Source: Sulfitobacter indolifex (GTDB lineage Bacteria; Pseudomonadota; Alphaproteobacteria; Rhodobacterales; Rhodobacteraceae). From it: a stretch of DNA of 64,000 nt. Under the pieces are notes generated by a model. The model saw only the letters and a list, made by a program, of their open reading frames with translations. It had not been told where the DNA came from and ran no database searches. Shown one piece after another: positions 8,830 to 17,053 of the stretch. The stretch spans positions 40,165-104,164 of the forward strand of contig NZ_CP084957.1 of assembly GCF_022788655.1 (NCBI RefSeq), given 5' to 3'. The position numbers were made by a program, and so were the translations under genes. Each line of letters opens with the position of its first letter. The first letter of the stretch is position 1.

Positions 8830-8843
8830 GATAGTATACTATC
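8830..8843. promoter_or_regulatory. 14-base perfect palindrome in the divergent promoter region
   Basis: GATAGTATACTATC is a perfect palindrome between the leftward transfer operon (start 8777) and the rightward gene at 8934. It is placed like an operator for the transfer operon. No regulator can be assigned from the sequence; the XRE gene at 9352 is the nearest candidate. Confidence 0.5.
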
Positions 8844-8933
8844 AACCGCAAGATGTAATATCATGCTTTAGCTGTAGTTTGGTTACGCAAACACTAGTCA
8901 CGGCCAGTGTCCGCGATCAAGGAGATAACAGGT

Positions 8934-9227
8934 TTGAGAAACCGCAGGTTGAGAGGCCAACACCTATTGCGGGCTGTACCGATACTCCTGGTTGTCCCTG
9001 GCGCGGGTTTCGCAGAATCCTGCTTCGCCCCGGCCCGTCCTTTCCTGCCAAGCGATTCGCAGGCAGCGCGGGACTATGCAGACATCATCCGTGGCGATTT
9101 CGAAGATTACATCCAGGATATCCAGAGCTACTTCCGTTGCCTAGACGGCGAACGGGCGCGCGCCTTCGAGGAAGCGCGCGAAGTCAGCGAGGACTATGGC
9201 CGATTTCTGCAATTGGTAGGGGATTGA
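8934..9227 (+). CDS. Small secreted protein of unknown function
   Basis: About 97 residues. A TTG at 8934 with an AAGGAG site 9 bases upstream gives a basic N-terminus and a signal peptide ending GAGFAES; a GTG at 8907 in the same frame is the alternative. The mature part is acidic and helical with two Cys (SCFAP, FRCLDG) that may form a disulfide. It is divergent from the transfer operon and may belong to plasmid maintenance or transfer. The family is not recognised. Confidence 0.6.
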   Translation: MRNRRLRGQHLLRAVPILLVVPGAGFAESCFAPARPFLPSDSQAARDYADIIRGDFEDYIQDIQSYFRCLDGERARAFEEAREVSEDYGRFLQLVGD

Positions 9228-9291
9228 TGGGCAGCCTCGGGAGCATCAGACTTGCAGCCCATGGAAACCAGACGCCGATAACACCCTCATA

Positions 9292-9350
9292 TATCTACTT
9301 TTTAGATAACAGATTTCATCCGCTAGCGACGTCACAAAAGGTATGTGACG
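9292..9350 (+). promoter_or_regulatory. Two inverted repeats just upstream of the XRE gene
   Basis: TATCTA-5-TAGATA lies at 9292-9308 and CGTCAC-9-GTGACG at 9330-9350, the second ending 2 bases before the GTG start of the helix-turn-helix gene. Such positions fit autoregulation by that protein. This is inference from position and symmetry. Confidence 0.45.
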
Positions 9351-9351
9351 C

Positions 9352-9609
9352 GTGGCAAAGACAATCAGAAGCAAAGGGCAGGTGGCACTCTGCCAGGCGT
9401 TGGTCGACGCTCGGATCAAGGCAGGCCTTGGCCAAGATGAATTGGCGACCAAGCTCAGATGCCACCAATCCCTCATTGCCCGCCTTGAAAGCGGTCAGCG
9501 CCGGGTCGACGTTGTCGAGCTGGTCGTTCTGGCGCGCGCCATCGGCTTTGACCCGTTCGAGGTTCTGGCGATCGTTGAATCCGCCACGGAGCCCGACCAC
9601 AGGATTTAA
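9352..9609 (+). CDS. XRE-family helix-turn-helix regulator
   Basis: 85 residues starting at GTG 9352. The HTH_3 domain covers about residues 12-70, with LGQDELATKLRCHQSLIARLESGQRRVDVVE reading as helices 2-4 of the lambda-Cro fold (split here only for description). There is no sensor domain. Small XRE proteins like this commonly control plasmid transfer, copy or addiction genes. Inverted repeats directly upstream could be its own operator. Confidence in the family is high; its target is unknown. Confidence 0.85.
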   Translation: MAKTIRSKGQVALCQALVDARIKAGLGQDELATKLRCHQSLIARLESGQRRVDVVELVVLARAIGFDPFEVLAIVESATEPDHRI

Positions 9610-9778
9610 AGCCAATGAATTGTTGAGAAAACCGGAACCCATTTTCCCGGTCTGATGATCATTCTCTCATCGAGGACCAGGTAGCCAAAATCAACGAAGG
9701 CTGGTGCATGGTCGTAGTGAACACTCTGCAACCACACGCCGCATTTCGCAGCGCCACAGTGCAGGAAGTCAGTAAACA

Positions 9779-10006
9779 GTGAACGATGATAAGGGTGAGG
9801 GCGTCGCGATCGCCAATCTGATCGGGACCGATGGGTGCAGTGTTGTTGGTTGGGTTTATCGCTGGAGTACAGGCTCACATGCGGTGATGTGGGACGTCCA
9901 AGGGCCCCAGCCGGTATCGGAAACCCGGCCGGATATAAGTGACGAACAGAAGCAAGAAATCGACTTCGATGCGCTGACGAGGATCGGAAGAAGCGACGAC
10001 AGGTGA
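9779..10006 (+). CDS. Possible small hypothetical protein
   Basis: 75 residues from GTG 9779, with an AGGAAG upstream. The sequence reads like a real small protein (CSVVGWVYRWSTGSHAVMW, then an acidic Asp/Glu-rich end), but no family is recognised. The stretch 9610-10126 otherwise shows no convincing gene; an open frame on the opposite strand (9606-10109) is rich in Arg, His and Cys and looks non-coding. Confidence 0.35.
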   Translation: MNDDKGEGVAIANLIGTDGCSVVGWVYRWSTGSHAVMWDVQGPQPVSETRPDISDEQKQEIDFDALTRIGRSDDR

Positions 10007-10126
10007 ACAGAGCGAACCCGCAGTGTTTGCCGAAACGCCAAACAGCATGTGGACCGAGACGCGTATGCGGTGCGGTCGTACACGCCAAAGGAGCCGTCTT
10101 CCGAGACAAATCTACGTGGCGGCAGG

Positions 10127-10882
10127 TCAGTAGTTCACCTGCTCGAACCCGTAGTTGCCCTCATAGTCACGCCAATCGACGAAGACGGATCGGTGATAAA
10201 TGCTAGGGCAATGCTCGCCCCAGCGTTCAAGACCTACGTGAGCCGAAGGAAGGGCAGTGACGGAAGACCTTTGCCAGGCGAAGTCACCTTGGGTCCCATA
10301 TGTGCCGAGGACCACGGTCGCACTTAGGTTGCAATCCCCATCTCGCCCGGATTCGTGCTGGCGGGCATAGCGAACGTCAAAGACGCGGATGGACCGCACA
10401 AAATTGAACTCCGGACCGCTGATATCGATATCAGCACGATCCTGAACAAGGCGAAGCACGAAGTCTGCTGGAATGCCGCCCGTTCCGGTTTCTGGAGAGC
10501 GCCAAACGGCATTTGTTGATTTTGTTTGGACGGCAACATCATTGCCTGGAAACGATTGGTGGGGCGAATAGTCCTTGGCGTGAAACAAGGTTTCGAAGAT
10601 CCGGCCTACATTGCTCGGATGCCGTTCGGTCTCATAAGATGCGCCCATAGGACAGCGCCAAATCTGTAGTGGTGGTTCCACAGGCCATGGCGTGATGCGA
10701 CGAATGAACTCGGCGCGGGCACGGCTGCAAGGCACGGAAGCGGGCCAACCCCCGGACAGACAGAGGAGGATTGCGCAGTCGATTGGGTAGGTTTGAGCCT
10801 TTGTGATGCTCGGCAGCCAACCAGCCGCTAAAGTGATTGCTGCGGTTAGGCATAGCGACAGTCTCTTGAGTTGAAAGCGCAT
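10127..10882 (-). CDS. Secreted hypothetical protein
   Basis: 251 residues from the ATG at 10882; an upstream in-frame start at 10909 would precede the signal peptide by nine residues and is less likely. The signal peptide (LCLTAAITLAAGWLPSITKAQ) is clear. The mature protein has several Cys (DCAILLC, PCSRA, GDCNLS, EHCPS) that could pair in the periplasm. The family is not recognised with certainty; similar Cys-containing exported proteins are found on plasmids of this group. It stands next to the IS30 element. Confidence 0.6.
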   Translation of the reverse strand: MRFQLKRLSLCLTAAITLAAGWLPSITKAQTYPIDCAILLCLSGGWPASVPCSRARAEFIRRITPWPVEPPLQIWRCPMGASYETERHPSNVGRIFETLFHAKDYSPHQSFPGNDVAVQTKSTNAVWRSPETGTGGIPADFVLRLVQDRADIDISGPEFNFVRSIRVFDVRYARQHESGRDGDCNLSATVVLGTYGTQGDFAWQRSSVTALPSAHVGLERWGEHCPSIYHRSVFVDWRDYEGNYGFEQVNY

Positions 10883-10950
10883 GGTAGGGGCCCCTTTGTC
10901 GGACACCATCGTACCTTCAATAATATACTAACGCAACTGTGAGCGATACC

Positions 10951-12041
10951 TGAACCGCGACTCTTGTCGAGCTCAGGGTAGGGGTGTCATCGCATTTCCT
11001 CCAACATCTTTTCGCGAAAGACCTCGGCTGGCGTTTTCCATCCAAGGCACTTGCGCGGCGTGTTGTTGAGGCGATCACAGATCACCTTCATATCGTGATC
11101 TGTGCATTGCCGGATGTCGCGTTTGCGGGGCAGCCACCTTCGAAGGCGTCGGTTTGTGTTCTCGACTGTGCCTTTCTGCCAGGGGCTGGAGGGGTCGCAA
11201 AACCACGTCTGGGTTCCGATCTCGGCTTGGAGGTGCGGCCAACTGACAAACTCGGTTCCGCGGTCAAAAGTAATGGATCGACGGGCGACGAGGGGGAGGT
11301 CTTTGAGAGACTTCATGATCTTTCCCATGACCGGTTTGGTGCGCTTATTCGGGTTCTTCAGGATCACGGTGAAGCGGCTGACGCGCTCAACCAATGAGGT
11401 AACGTTGGACTGGCCAAGCTTTTGTTTGAACAGCATCAAATCAGCTTCCCAATGGCCAAACTGACGGCGATGAGCGACATCATCGGGTCGGAACAGAATG
11501 CTGACATCGCGGTGGAATTTGGGTTCTCTGCGCCTTCTGGTGCGACGTGGTCTGCGGGCGACACGATGGGTCGGTAGATACCACCACAGGTCTTCGCGCT
11601 GACCTTCTGTGGAATAGATGTAACGATAGATGGTTTCTTGGCAGACCCTAAGCGGAGCACCCTCGTGGATCATGCGGTTACTGATCTGCTCGGGTGTCCA
11701 ACCGTTCCTGATGCGCTCTATCACACGTTTACACAGCTCAGGATGTTTAATCAGCTTGCGCTCTCGAGCACGACGTTCCGCTTGCATCAGGTGGGCAGCA
11801 GCACCGTAATAGCCATCGCATCCCGGCATGCTCTCGTCCGAGAAATGGTTGCGCTTTAGCTCGCGAAATATCGTTGATCTGCAGCGCTTCAGAACGCGCG
11901 CCATCTCGTCAACTGGGACCTTCGCGTGTCTCCAGCGTTCTATCTTGCGTCGTTCTGTGATACTCAGTTGATCGTAAACGGCTCCCATACCGATTCCTCC
12001 CGTTAGATAAACTACTGTTTTCTAACAAGAGTCGCACTTGA
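10951..12041 (-). mobile_element. IS30-family insertion sequence
   Basis: A complete IS30-type transposase gene is flanked by imperfect terminal inverted repeats that share the core GCGACTCTTGT at 10957-10967 and, inverted, at 12025-12035. The outer limits (10951 and about 12041) are estimated by extending this match. No target duplication could be confirmed. The element separates plasmid genes on the left from the metal-resistance region on the right. Confidence 0.8.
10987..11988 (-). CDS. IS30-family transposase
   Basis: 333 residues. An N-terminal helix-turn-helix (LSITERRKIERW ... STIFRELKRN) binds the element ends, and the C-terminal DDE catalytic domain is complete: Asp in HWEADLM, Asp in TFDRGTEF and Glu in GTVENTNRRLRRW, the IS30 signature. 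The length is normal for the family and no frameshift is seen, so the element may be active. Confidence 0.95.
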   Translation of the reverse strand: MGAVYDQLSITERRKIERWRHAKVPVDEMARVLKRCRSTIFRELKRNHFSDESMPGCDGYYGAAAHLMQAERRARERKLIKHPELCKRVIERIRNGWTPEQISNRMIHEGAPLRVCQETIYRYIYSTEGQREDLWWYLPTHRVARRPRRTRRRREPKFHRDVSILFRPDDVAHRRQFGHWEADLMLFKQKLGQSNVTSLVERVSRFTVILKNPNKRTKPVMGKIMKSLKDLPLVARRSITFDRGTEFVSWPHLQAEIGTQTWFCDPSSPWQKGTVENTNRRLRRWLPRKRDIRQCTDHDMKVICDRLNNTPRKCLGWKTPAEVFREKMLEEMR

Positions 12042-12192
12042 AGCTAGCGCGCGCCACACTAAGTATATTGCACCCATAATACAGGTTATGTAAAAACACG
12101 ACTGTAATTTACATTAAGTGCTCGAATAATCGCCATCGACCACGCGACAAGATGTAGAAGCCGAGCAATCAATCTGTGTCAAAAGAAACTCC

Positions 12193-12223
12193 TTGAAGCT
12201 CTAGTTGGTAGAGGTTCTATGGT
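12193..12223 (+). promoter_or_regulatory. MerR-type promoter/operator (Zn/Cd/Pb type) of an L,D-transpeptidase
   Basis: A -35 TTGAAG (12193-12198) and a -10 TATGGT (12218-12223) are separated by 19 bases that hold a CTCTA...TAGAG dyad. The long spacer is the hallmark of MerR-activated promoters. The downstream gene starts at 12283. Confidence 0.75.
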
Positions 12224-12282
12224 ACATTAAACGCCGTTTCTCGTGTCACGGCATTCGCCAGACAAAGCTGGAAGAGTATAGT

Positions 12283-12948
12283 ATGCTGACTAGACGACAT
12301 TTCGTGATGACCACCGCCGCCCTCTTTTCTGCCCCGGTTGCCAGCCCGGTGCTGGCAAATACCTGGCCGACCGAATCGCAGAAGGTTGCCTGGGACGCAC
12401 AGGTGACGCCGCCCGGCTTTGACCCGGCAACCTCGAACCCCTGGGGCTTACATCCGCGGTTTCTCCCGACCCGGGTGGCCGCGAAAGACGGGCTGACACC
12501 GGGCGACATTCATGTCGATGCGGTTGCGCGCTACCTTTATCACATCGAGGAGGGCGGGACTGCCATGCGCTATGGCGTCGCCATTGCTCGTGGTGATCTA
12601 TACGAACCAGGTACATACACGATCAAGCGTAAAGTCAGATGGCCGCATTGGCAGCCGACGCAGAACATGATCGACCGCGACCCAGAACTCTACGCTGATA
12701 TCGCCGACGGTATGGAGCCCGGACCTAAGAATGCGCTTGGGTCGCGAGCTCTCTATCTCTTTCTCGGCGACCGGGACACTTATCTCCGCATTCACGGTAC
12801 GCCACAGCCGAGAAGCATTGGCGGTCGTGCAAGTTCCGGCTGCGTCAGAATGGTCATGGCGCACATAAACGAGCTTTATCCCAACGTCGATATTGGTTCG
12901 ACGGCTTTCCTCTACTCGGCCGAGGACAGTGTCACTGCGGGAAGCTGA
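12283..12948 (+). CDS. L,D-transpeptidase (YkuD family), Tat-exported
   Basis: 221 residues from ATG 12283 (GGAAGAG upstream). A twin-arginine signal (LTRRHFVMTTAALFSA, cleaved near VLA-NT) precedes a YkuD domain whose catalytic block is IHGTPQPRSIGG ... ASSGCVRM, with the nucleophile Cys near residue 186. These enzymes form 3-3 crosslinks in peptidoglycan or attach proteins to it. A MerR-type promoter lies directly upstream, so expression probably follows metal stress. It belongs to the ErfK-like subgroup of alphaproteobacterial enzymes. Confidence 0.92.
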   Translation: MLTRRHFVMTTAALFSAPVASPVLANTWPTESQKVAWDAQVTPPGFDPATSNPWGLHPRFLPTRVAAKDGLTPGDIHVDAVARYLYHIEEGGTAMRYGVAIARGDLYEPGTYTIKRKVRWPHWQPTQNMIDRDPELYADIADGMEPGPKNALGSRALYLFLGDRDTYLRIHGTPQPRSIGGRASSGCVRMVMAHINELYPNVDIGSTAFLYSAEDSVTAGS

Positions 12949-13031
12949 GGCCGTGTACCAAAGCACCATCGGTCAGGGAAAGTGACGGGAGTTTATCCTA
13001 GCCGGGGAGCACTTCGGATTACTGAACCCCG

Positions 13032-13301
13032 CTAGGCCGCCGGCGCGGTACAAATCGGATTTCCGCGAGGTGTTCGGAGCGGCACCAGGGTAACTTCCAC
13101 GGGACTGTTGTGCAGATACCAGTAGCAGCCGTCTTCCGGCAAAAGGCGCGCGGACTGAAGATCCTGACCTGTTGCGGCCATAGCGACGACTGCCTCCGGC
13201 AGTGGTCTGTTTTGTGCAGTGTCGGGCCCGCCAGGAATAGAAGCGGAACACGCTCCCAACAAAAACGCTGCTGGGAGAAGTAAGCCAAGATGAATTCGCA
13301 T
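13032..13301 (-). CDS. Small lipoprotein linked to an L,D-transpeptidase
   Basis: 89 residues. A lipoprotein signal with lipobox LLGAC ends at Cys18. The mature part holds LLPEDGCYWYLHNSPVE and a Cys near the C-terminus (NPICTAP), which may form a disulfide. It starts 17 bases after the L,D-transpeptidase stop (13319) on the same strand, so the two are probably one operon. The function is unknown; a partner of the transpeptidase is possible. Confidence 0.75.
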   Translation of the reverse strand: MRIHLGLLLPAAFLLGACSASIPGGPDTAQNRPLPEAVVAMAATGQDLQSARLLPEDGCYWYLHNSPVEVTLVPLRTPRGNPICTAPAA

Positions 13302-13318
13302 ATTTAAAATTTCCGCCC

Positions 13319-13909
13319 TTAGAACAACTTAACCTGAGTACCAACCTCGGCTAATCCAAACAACTCTTCGATATGTTCGTTGTAGAGGCCGATGCAGCCG
13401 TTCGACGATTGTCGACCGATCTTGCGCGTGTCACCTGTGCCGTGAACGCGGTAGTACTGCCATGACAGATAAAGGGCGTGTGTTCCAAGGGGATTGTCGG
13501 GGCCAGGGCCAACGAAATCCGGCCATTCGGGATTGCGCTCCTTCATCGACGGCGTAGGTCGCCAGCTCGGGCCATCCACCTTGCGAACGATTTCGGTGTA
13601 ACCGCGCCGCGTCAACTCCTCCGTAAGAGGGACGCTGGAGGGGTAAAGCTTGTAGACGTTTTCGTCTTCCGACCAGAACTGCACCGCGCGGGAGTCAATG
13701 TCGCAGAGAATCGCGCCATTCCGCAGGTTGTCAAAATGATCTTGCCAGGACGCAACCCTAAACCCGGAAATATTGCTTCGCACCGCCGGTGCCGCCAGAC
13801 CCTCGCTTGTCTGTGCCATGGCCCTACTGGTCGCGAGAACCAACCCACTTGCTGCTGCACCAAAGAGTGCAGTCCGGCGTGTGAACGGTCTGTCGTTAGC
13901 TCGTCTCAT
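13319..13909 (-). CDS. L,D-transpeptidase (YkuD family), Tat-exported
   Basis: 196 residues from ATG 13909; a TTG at 13912 is adjacent. A twin-arginine signal (FTRRTALFGAAASGLVLA) is followed by a YkuD domain with GTHALYLSWQYYRVHGTGD and the catalytic SSNGCIGLYN. It should make 3-3 peptidoglycan crosslinks in the periplasm. The region upstream has a MerR-type promoter (13942-13972), so it appears co-regulated with the transpeptidase at 12283, from which it diverges in sequence. Confidence 0.92.
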   Translation of the reverse strand: MRRANDRPFTRRTALFGAAASGLVLATSRAMAQTSEGLAAPAVRSNISGFRVASWQDHFDNLRNGAILCDIDSRAVQFWSEDENVYKLYPSSVPLTEELTRRGYTEIVRKVDGPSWRPTPSMKERNPEWPDFVGPGPDNPLGTHALYLSWQYYRVHGTGDTRKIGRQSSNGCIGLYNEHIEELFGLAEVGTQVKLF

Positions 13910-13941
13910 CAAGAAAACCTCTGGTCTCGTTATTTTTCCCG

Positions 13942-13972
13942 GTTCTAAGACCTACACCCGCTAGAGCTTCAA
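13942..13972 (-). promoter_or_regulatory. MerR-type promoter/operator (Zn/Cd/Pb type)
   Basis: Read on the minus strand: -35 TTGAAG (13972-13967), a 19-base spacer starting CTCTAG and holding TGTAG, -10 TAGAAC (13947-13942). It drives the L,D-transpeptidase and lipoprotein pair. The spacing and dyad match the other sites of this set. Confidence 0.72.
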
Positions 13973-14017
13973 TATGTTTCTGCTCACAAACCCGTGAGAT
14001 TGAACTCGGTCATGGCA

Positions 14018-14581
14018 TCAAAGAAATCTGCGGGTTTTTTGGAGGTAGGTTCGGTAAGCATCCCCATAGCGATCAATCAACCAGCGCTCTTCGGCGAAGG
14101 TCGCAAGGATCAATGCCGCGACGCCGGTGATAATCACCGGCCACGCGAGGATTGAGGCGGAGAGCAATCCGATCCCGATGAGGATCGCCATGTCAGCCAC
14201 ATATTGAGGATTGCGGGAGAAGCGGTAAAGGCCACGGGTCCGCAGAACGCCTTCATCACCACTCGTCACCGCTATTCCAAGTTGCATCACACCGGACCAG
14301 ACAACGGCATTGCCCAGAACGATCAGACAAAGCCCTAGACCCCAACGTATGATCCATGGGAAGTCGAGCTCACCCCATTCTAGCAGACCCAAAACGATGG
14401 CAGATCCGAAGCCGACGCACGTAAGTCCCCAGACGACAATCTTGTGGGCTCCTGTAGAGTGAATCGGCGGCCAGACACGTCGCTCCGGTTGGAACATGGA
14501 CCAGAGTATACCCGCGATCAGCAACAGATTGGCCGCACAACCCAGCACGAGAACCACGGTTTTGAGGTCACCCATGACCAT
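14018..14581 (-). CDS. Isoprenylcysteine carboxyl methyltransferase-like membrane protein
   Basis: 187 residues, starting ATG 14581 (or 14575), overlapping the end of the CDF gene by 14 bases. Five hydrophobic segments are followed by the ICMT/PEMT-type C-terminal block: RTRGLYRFSRNPQYVADM and EERWLIDRYGDAYRTYLQKTRRFL. Proteins of this group are found beside metal exporters (for example next to cobalt-zinc-cadmium genes), but their substrate there is not known. It is the last gene of the transglutaminase-CDF operon. Confidence 0.8.
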   Translation of the reverse strand: MVMGDLKTVVLVLGCAANLLLIAGILWSMFQPERRVWPPIHSTGAHKIVVWGLTCVGFGSAIVLGLLEWGELDFPWIIRWGLGLCLIVLGNAVVWSGVMQLGIAVTSGDEGVLRTRGLYRFSRNPQYVADMAILIGIGLLSASILAWPVIITGVAALILATFAEERWLIDRYGDAYRTYLQKTRRFL

Positions 14582-15476
14582 ACCTGTCGGCGTCCCGATG
14601 TTTGGTTGCTGAGCGTTCAAACTCCAGCGTTGAGTGGTCGATCCCGAATTCCTCGTCGAGGCGGGTCTTGATTGCCGTCTTGATGTTTTCGAGGTCATCC
14701 CAGCGGTCCTCGGCGATTACGACGTGGGTATCGAGCGCCGCACGATGCTCCTGCATCTGCCAGAAATGTGCGTGATGAACTTCCTCGACTCCGTCCACGT
14801 CCTCCACGGCCGCGATAACCTTGTCCGTGTCGATATCGGGCGGGCTTCCCAACATCAGGGTGCGGATTGGGCCACCGATCTCGCTGAAGGCGAGCCAGAG
14901 GATATAGGCGGCAATCCCGATGGTGATCGCCGGATCAACCCAGCGGACATCGTAGAGAAGGATTAGAACGCCACCGACGATCACGGCCACAGACGCCAGC
15001 GCATCGCTGAGGTTGTGGAGGAACAGCGCCCGGATGTTCACGCTGCCTTTCTGCATCGAATAGGTCAGCCACGCGGTGAGGGTATCGATGAACAGCGCCA
15101 CACTGCCCAGGATGACCACGGTCCAACCCGCGACTTCGGGCGGATCAACAAACCGCATCGCGCCCTCATAGACCAGATAAAGGCCGATGATGATCAGCGA
15201 GGTATAATTGATAAGCGCGGCGACGATCTCGACCCTGCCATATCCGAAGGTCATTTTCGCATCGGCCGGGCGGCGCGCGATCTTGCGCGCGCCGAATGCG
15301 ATGACGAGCGACGCCATGTCGGAGAAGTTGTGGATGGCATCCGCGATCAGCGCGAGGCTGCCGGATAGTATCCCGCCGACAATCTGCGCGACCGTCAGGA
15401 GGCCGTTTGCCCAGATGGCAATGGCAACCCGCCGGTCGCCTTCTTTAGGCTCCATATGGGCATGATCATGCGGCAC
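14568..15476 (-). CDS. Cation diffusion facilitator (Zn/Cd exporter, CzcD-like)
   Basis: 302 residues from GTG 15476, which has AGGAGG 7 bases upstream. Six membrane segments are present. The transport site has the standard residues of Zn/Cd CDF proteins: HNFSD in segment 2 and HNLSD in segment 5. A C-terminal cytosolic domain (HHAHFWQMQEHRAALDTHVV) is the usual metal-sensing dimer domain. The N-terminus has extra His (HDHAH). It exports Zn2+ or Cd2+ in exchange for protons. It overlaps both neighbouring genes. Confidence 0.93.
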   Translation of the reverse strand: MPHDHAHMEPKEGDRRVAIAIWANGLLTVAQIVGGILSGSLALIADAIHNFSDMASLVIAFGARKIARRPADAKMTFGYGRVEIVAALINYTSLIIIGLYLVYEGAMRFVDPPEVAGWTVVILGSVALFIDTLTAWLTYSMQKGSVNIRALFLHNLSDALASVAVIVGGVLILLYDVRWVDPAITIGIAAYILWLAFSEIGGPIRTLMLGSPPDIDTDKVIAAVEDVDGVEEVHHAHFWQMQEHRAALDTHVVIAEDRWDDLENIKTAIKTRLDEEFGIDHSTLEFERSATKHRDADRYGHG

Positions 15477-16236
15477 GAGAAGCCTCCTCATGGCCGTGGT
15501 TTGGCCGGCTGAGCCCTGGAACGCTTGGCAAACGACCAGCGCGGATCGCCCTGACGCGGGCATTCATCCAATGGCGAATGAGGTGCCGATAGATCCAGTC
15601 GCGCAGCGGGCCTAACGCCTGACGATGGTGCTCATAAAACATGTCAGGATTATCGAATGTTCCAAAATCGCGGGCGATGCCGGTCTTCTGGATATATGTA
15701 CTCTCCCCCGTCCATCCGACTGGCGGTGCGCTCAAGCAGTCGGTCCCGGCACCGTAGCCGCATAGGGACTGAGTCTCGGAAAACGACCGCTGCAAGGCCA
15801 ACAGGAAGGATGTGTCGAGGATGAAGCCCTCAAGATCGACCCATTCTGCCTCGGTCTCGACCTCGATCCATGAGTGGAGGATTTCTGCGGGTGCGATCGG
15901 ATAGATCAGTTCAGGCACGACGCCCCGTTGCAACGCTTTGTGGATTGTGAACCCGTGCAAGCGGCATCTTACGCCGACAGCGCGTAGAAGCGCCATCAGC
16001 AGCGTTCCCTTCGTGTTGCATTGTCCATACCTGTCATTGAGTACTTCGGAGGCAGGAATGTCGTCGGCGCGGTTATAGCCAAAGTCGATCTCGTTTCGCA
16101 CGAAGTCGTAGATTGCACCAATTCGATCATGCAACGGCAAGGTTCCCCACCCCCGGTCGGCGATCAGAGCGGCAAGTGAAGGATGCCTGACATCCAAGAG
16201 TGGCGTCGACGAAAGCAGCGGGTCAACAGGGGTCAT
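15466..16236 (-). CDS. Transglutaminase-like cysteine protease/peptidase
   Basis: 256 residues, ATG 16236 with an AGGAA site. The transglutaminase core is visible: nucleophile Cys in RYGQCNTKGTLLMALLRA, His in ILHSWIEVE and Asp in WVDLEGFILD. No signal peptide is seen, so it is probably cytosolic. The substrate is unknown. It is the first gene of an operon with a CDF exporter and an ICMT-like protein, 30 bases behind a MerR-type promoter. That position suggests a metal-stress role, for example peptide or protein processing, which is inference only. Confidence 0.85.
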   Translation of the reverse strand: MTPVDPLLSSTPLLDVRHPSLAALIADRGWGTLPLHDRIGAIYDFVRNEIDFGYNRADDIPASEVLNDRYGQCNTKGTLLMALLRAVGVRCRLHGFTIHKALQRGVVPELIYPIAPAEILHSWIEVETEAEWVDLEGFILDTSFLLALQRSFSETQSLCGYGAGTDCLSAPPVGWTGESTYIQKTGIARDFGTFDNPDMFYEHHRQALGPLRDWIYRHLIRHWMNARVRAIRAGRLPSVPGLSRPNHGHEEASRAA

Positions 16237-16265
16237 GAGCGTTTCCTAGAATCAACTATACAAAG

Positions 16266-16296
16266 ATGATAGTTTCTACAGTCACTGTAGCTTCAA
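16266..16296 (-). promoter_or_regulatory. MerR-type promoter/operator (Zn/Cd/Pb type)
   Basis: On the minus strand: -35 TTGAAG (16296-16291), 19 bases beginning with the near-perfect dyad CTACAGTGACTGTAG, -10 TATCAT (16271-16266). This is the most symmetric site of the set and serves the transglutaminase-CDF-ICMT operon. Confidence 0.8.
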
Positions 16297-16322
16297 CCTT
16301 TATCTTGTGGCGACGCGAGAGA

Positions 16323-16940
16323 CTATTCTGGTTGGTGATTGTGAACTGCCTTGTGATGCTCGTCATGCGCGTCCCGCAGGATGCCTATGCCGCCCCACGC
16401 CGCGATGCCAGCCACCGCGACCCCGACAACGAGGTCGGGCCAGTTGCTGCCCAACCACCAAACGAGACCGCCCGCGATCAGGATGCCGCCGTTCGATGCG
16501 AAATCGTTGAGGCTGAAGGTGTTGGCGGCCCGGATGTTCACGTCCGGTTCCTTCAGTCGCCCGAGCAGCCAGATGCAGGCGAGGTTGACGACCGCAGCGA
16601 TCAGCGACATTGCGATCATCAGAGTTCCGAGCGGTTCGGAACCGCCGACATAGCGCCGCCAAGCGTCAATCAGAATGCCAACCGCAAAGATCAGAAGCAA
16701 TCCGCCGGATACGTTCGCGGCACCCCGCTTCCACTTCGACGACCGGGACAAGGCCAGAAGGCTGATGCCATAGACGAGGCTGTCGGATGTGTTGTCGAGA
16801 CCATTGGCGATCAGGGCGCTGGAATCGCCGATAGCTCCCGTGGCGAAGAACCCCGCAGCGATTGCGAGATTGAGACCGAGAACAATCCAGAGCGTCTGGC
16901 GCTCTTTTTCATTCTTCCCGCTGAATTCGCTTTCGACCAT
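16323..16940 (-). CDS. Short CDF-family cation transporter with altered metal-site residues
   Basis: 205 residues with six membrane segments and no C-terminal regulatory domain (ordinary CDF proteins are about 300). The segment 2 motif reads LDNTSD where most have HNxSD, and segment 5 reads FSLND where most have HNLSD, so both His ligands of the classical Zn site are replaced while the two Asp remain. A short His tail (DEHHKAVHNHQPE) ends the protein. It probably exports a divalent metal, but the selectivity may differ from CzcD. Its own MerR-type promoter lies at 17013-17043. Confidence 0.85.
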   Translation of the reverse strand: MVESEFSGKNEKERQTLWIVLGLNLAIAAGFFATGAIGDSSALIANGLDNTSDSLVYGISLLALSRSSKWKRGAANVSGGLLLIFAVGILIDAWRRYVGGSEPLGTLMIAMSLIAAVVNLACIWLLGRLKEPDVNIRAANTFSLNDFASNGGILIAGGLVWWLGSNWPDLVVGVAVAGIAAWGGIGILRDAHDEHHKAVHNHQPE

Positions 16941-17012
16941 CGAACTGGCAAACCTTCCGATTTCTAAGAAAGGGGGCAGAAACGCCCTCTTCGGATGAAG
17001 CTGTCAAAAAGA

Positions 17013-17043
17013 TATATAGAACCTCTAGCGACTATAGATCCAA
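17013..17043 (-). promoter_or_regulatory. MerR-type promoter/operator (Zn/Cd/Pb type)
   Basis: On the minus strand: -35 TTGGAT (17043-17038), 19 bases with CTATAG...CTAGAG, -10 TATATA (17018-17013). It drives the short CDF gene at 16940. Confidence 0.72.
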
Positions 17044-17053
17044 AATAGCTTAT

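Noticed and set aside
9606..10109. 167-residue minus-strand frame
   Set aside because: High Arg, His, Ser and Cys content without a signal or domain; a shorter plus-strand frame looks more protein-like.
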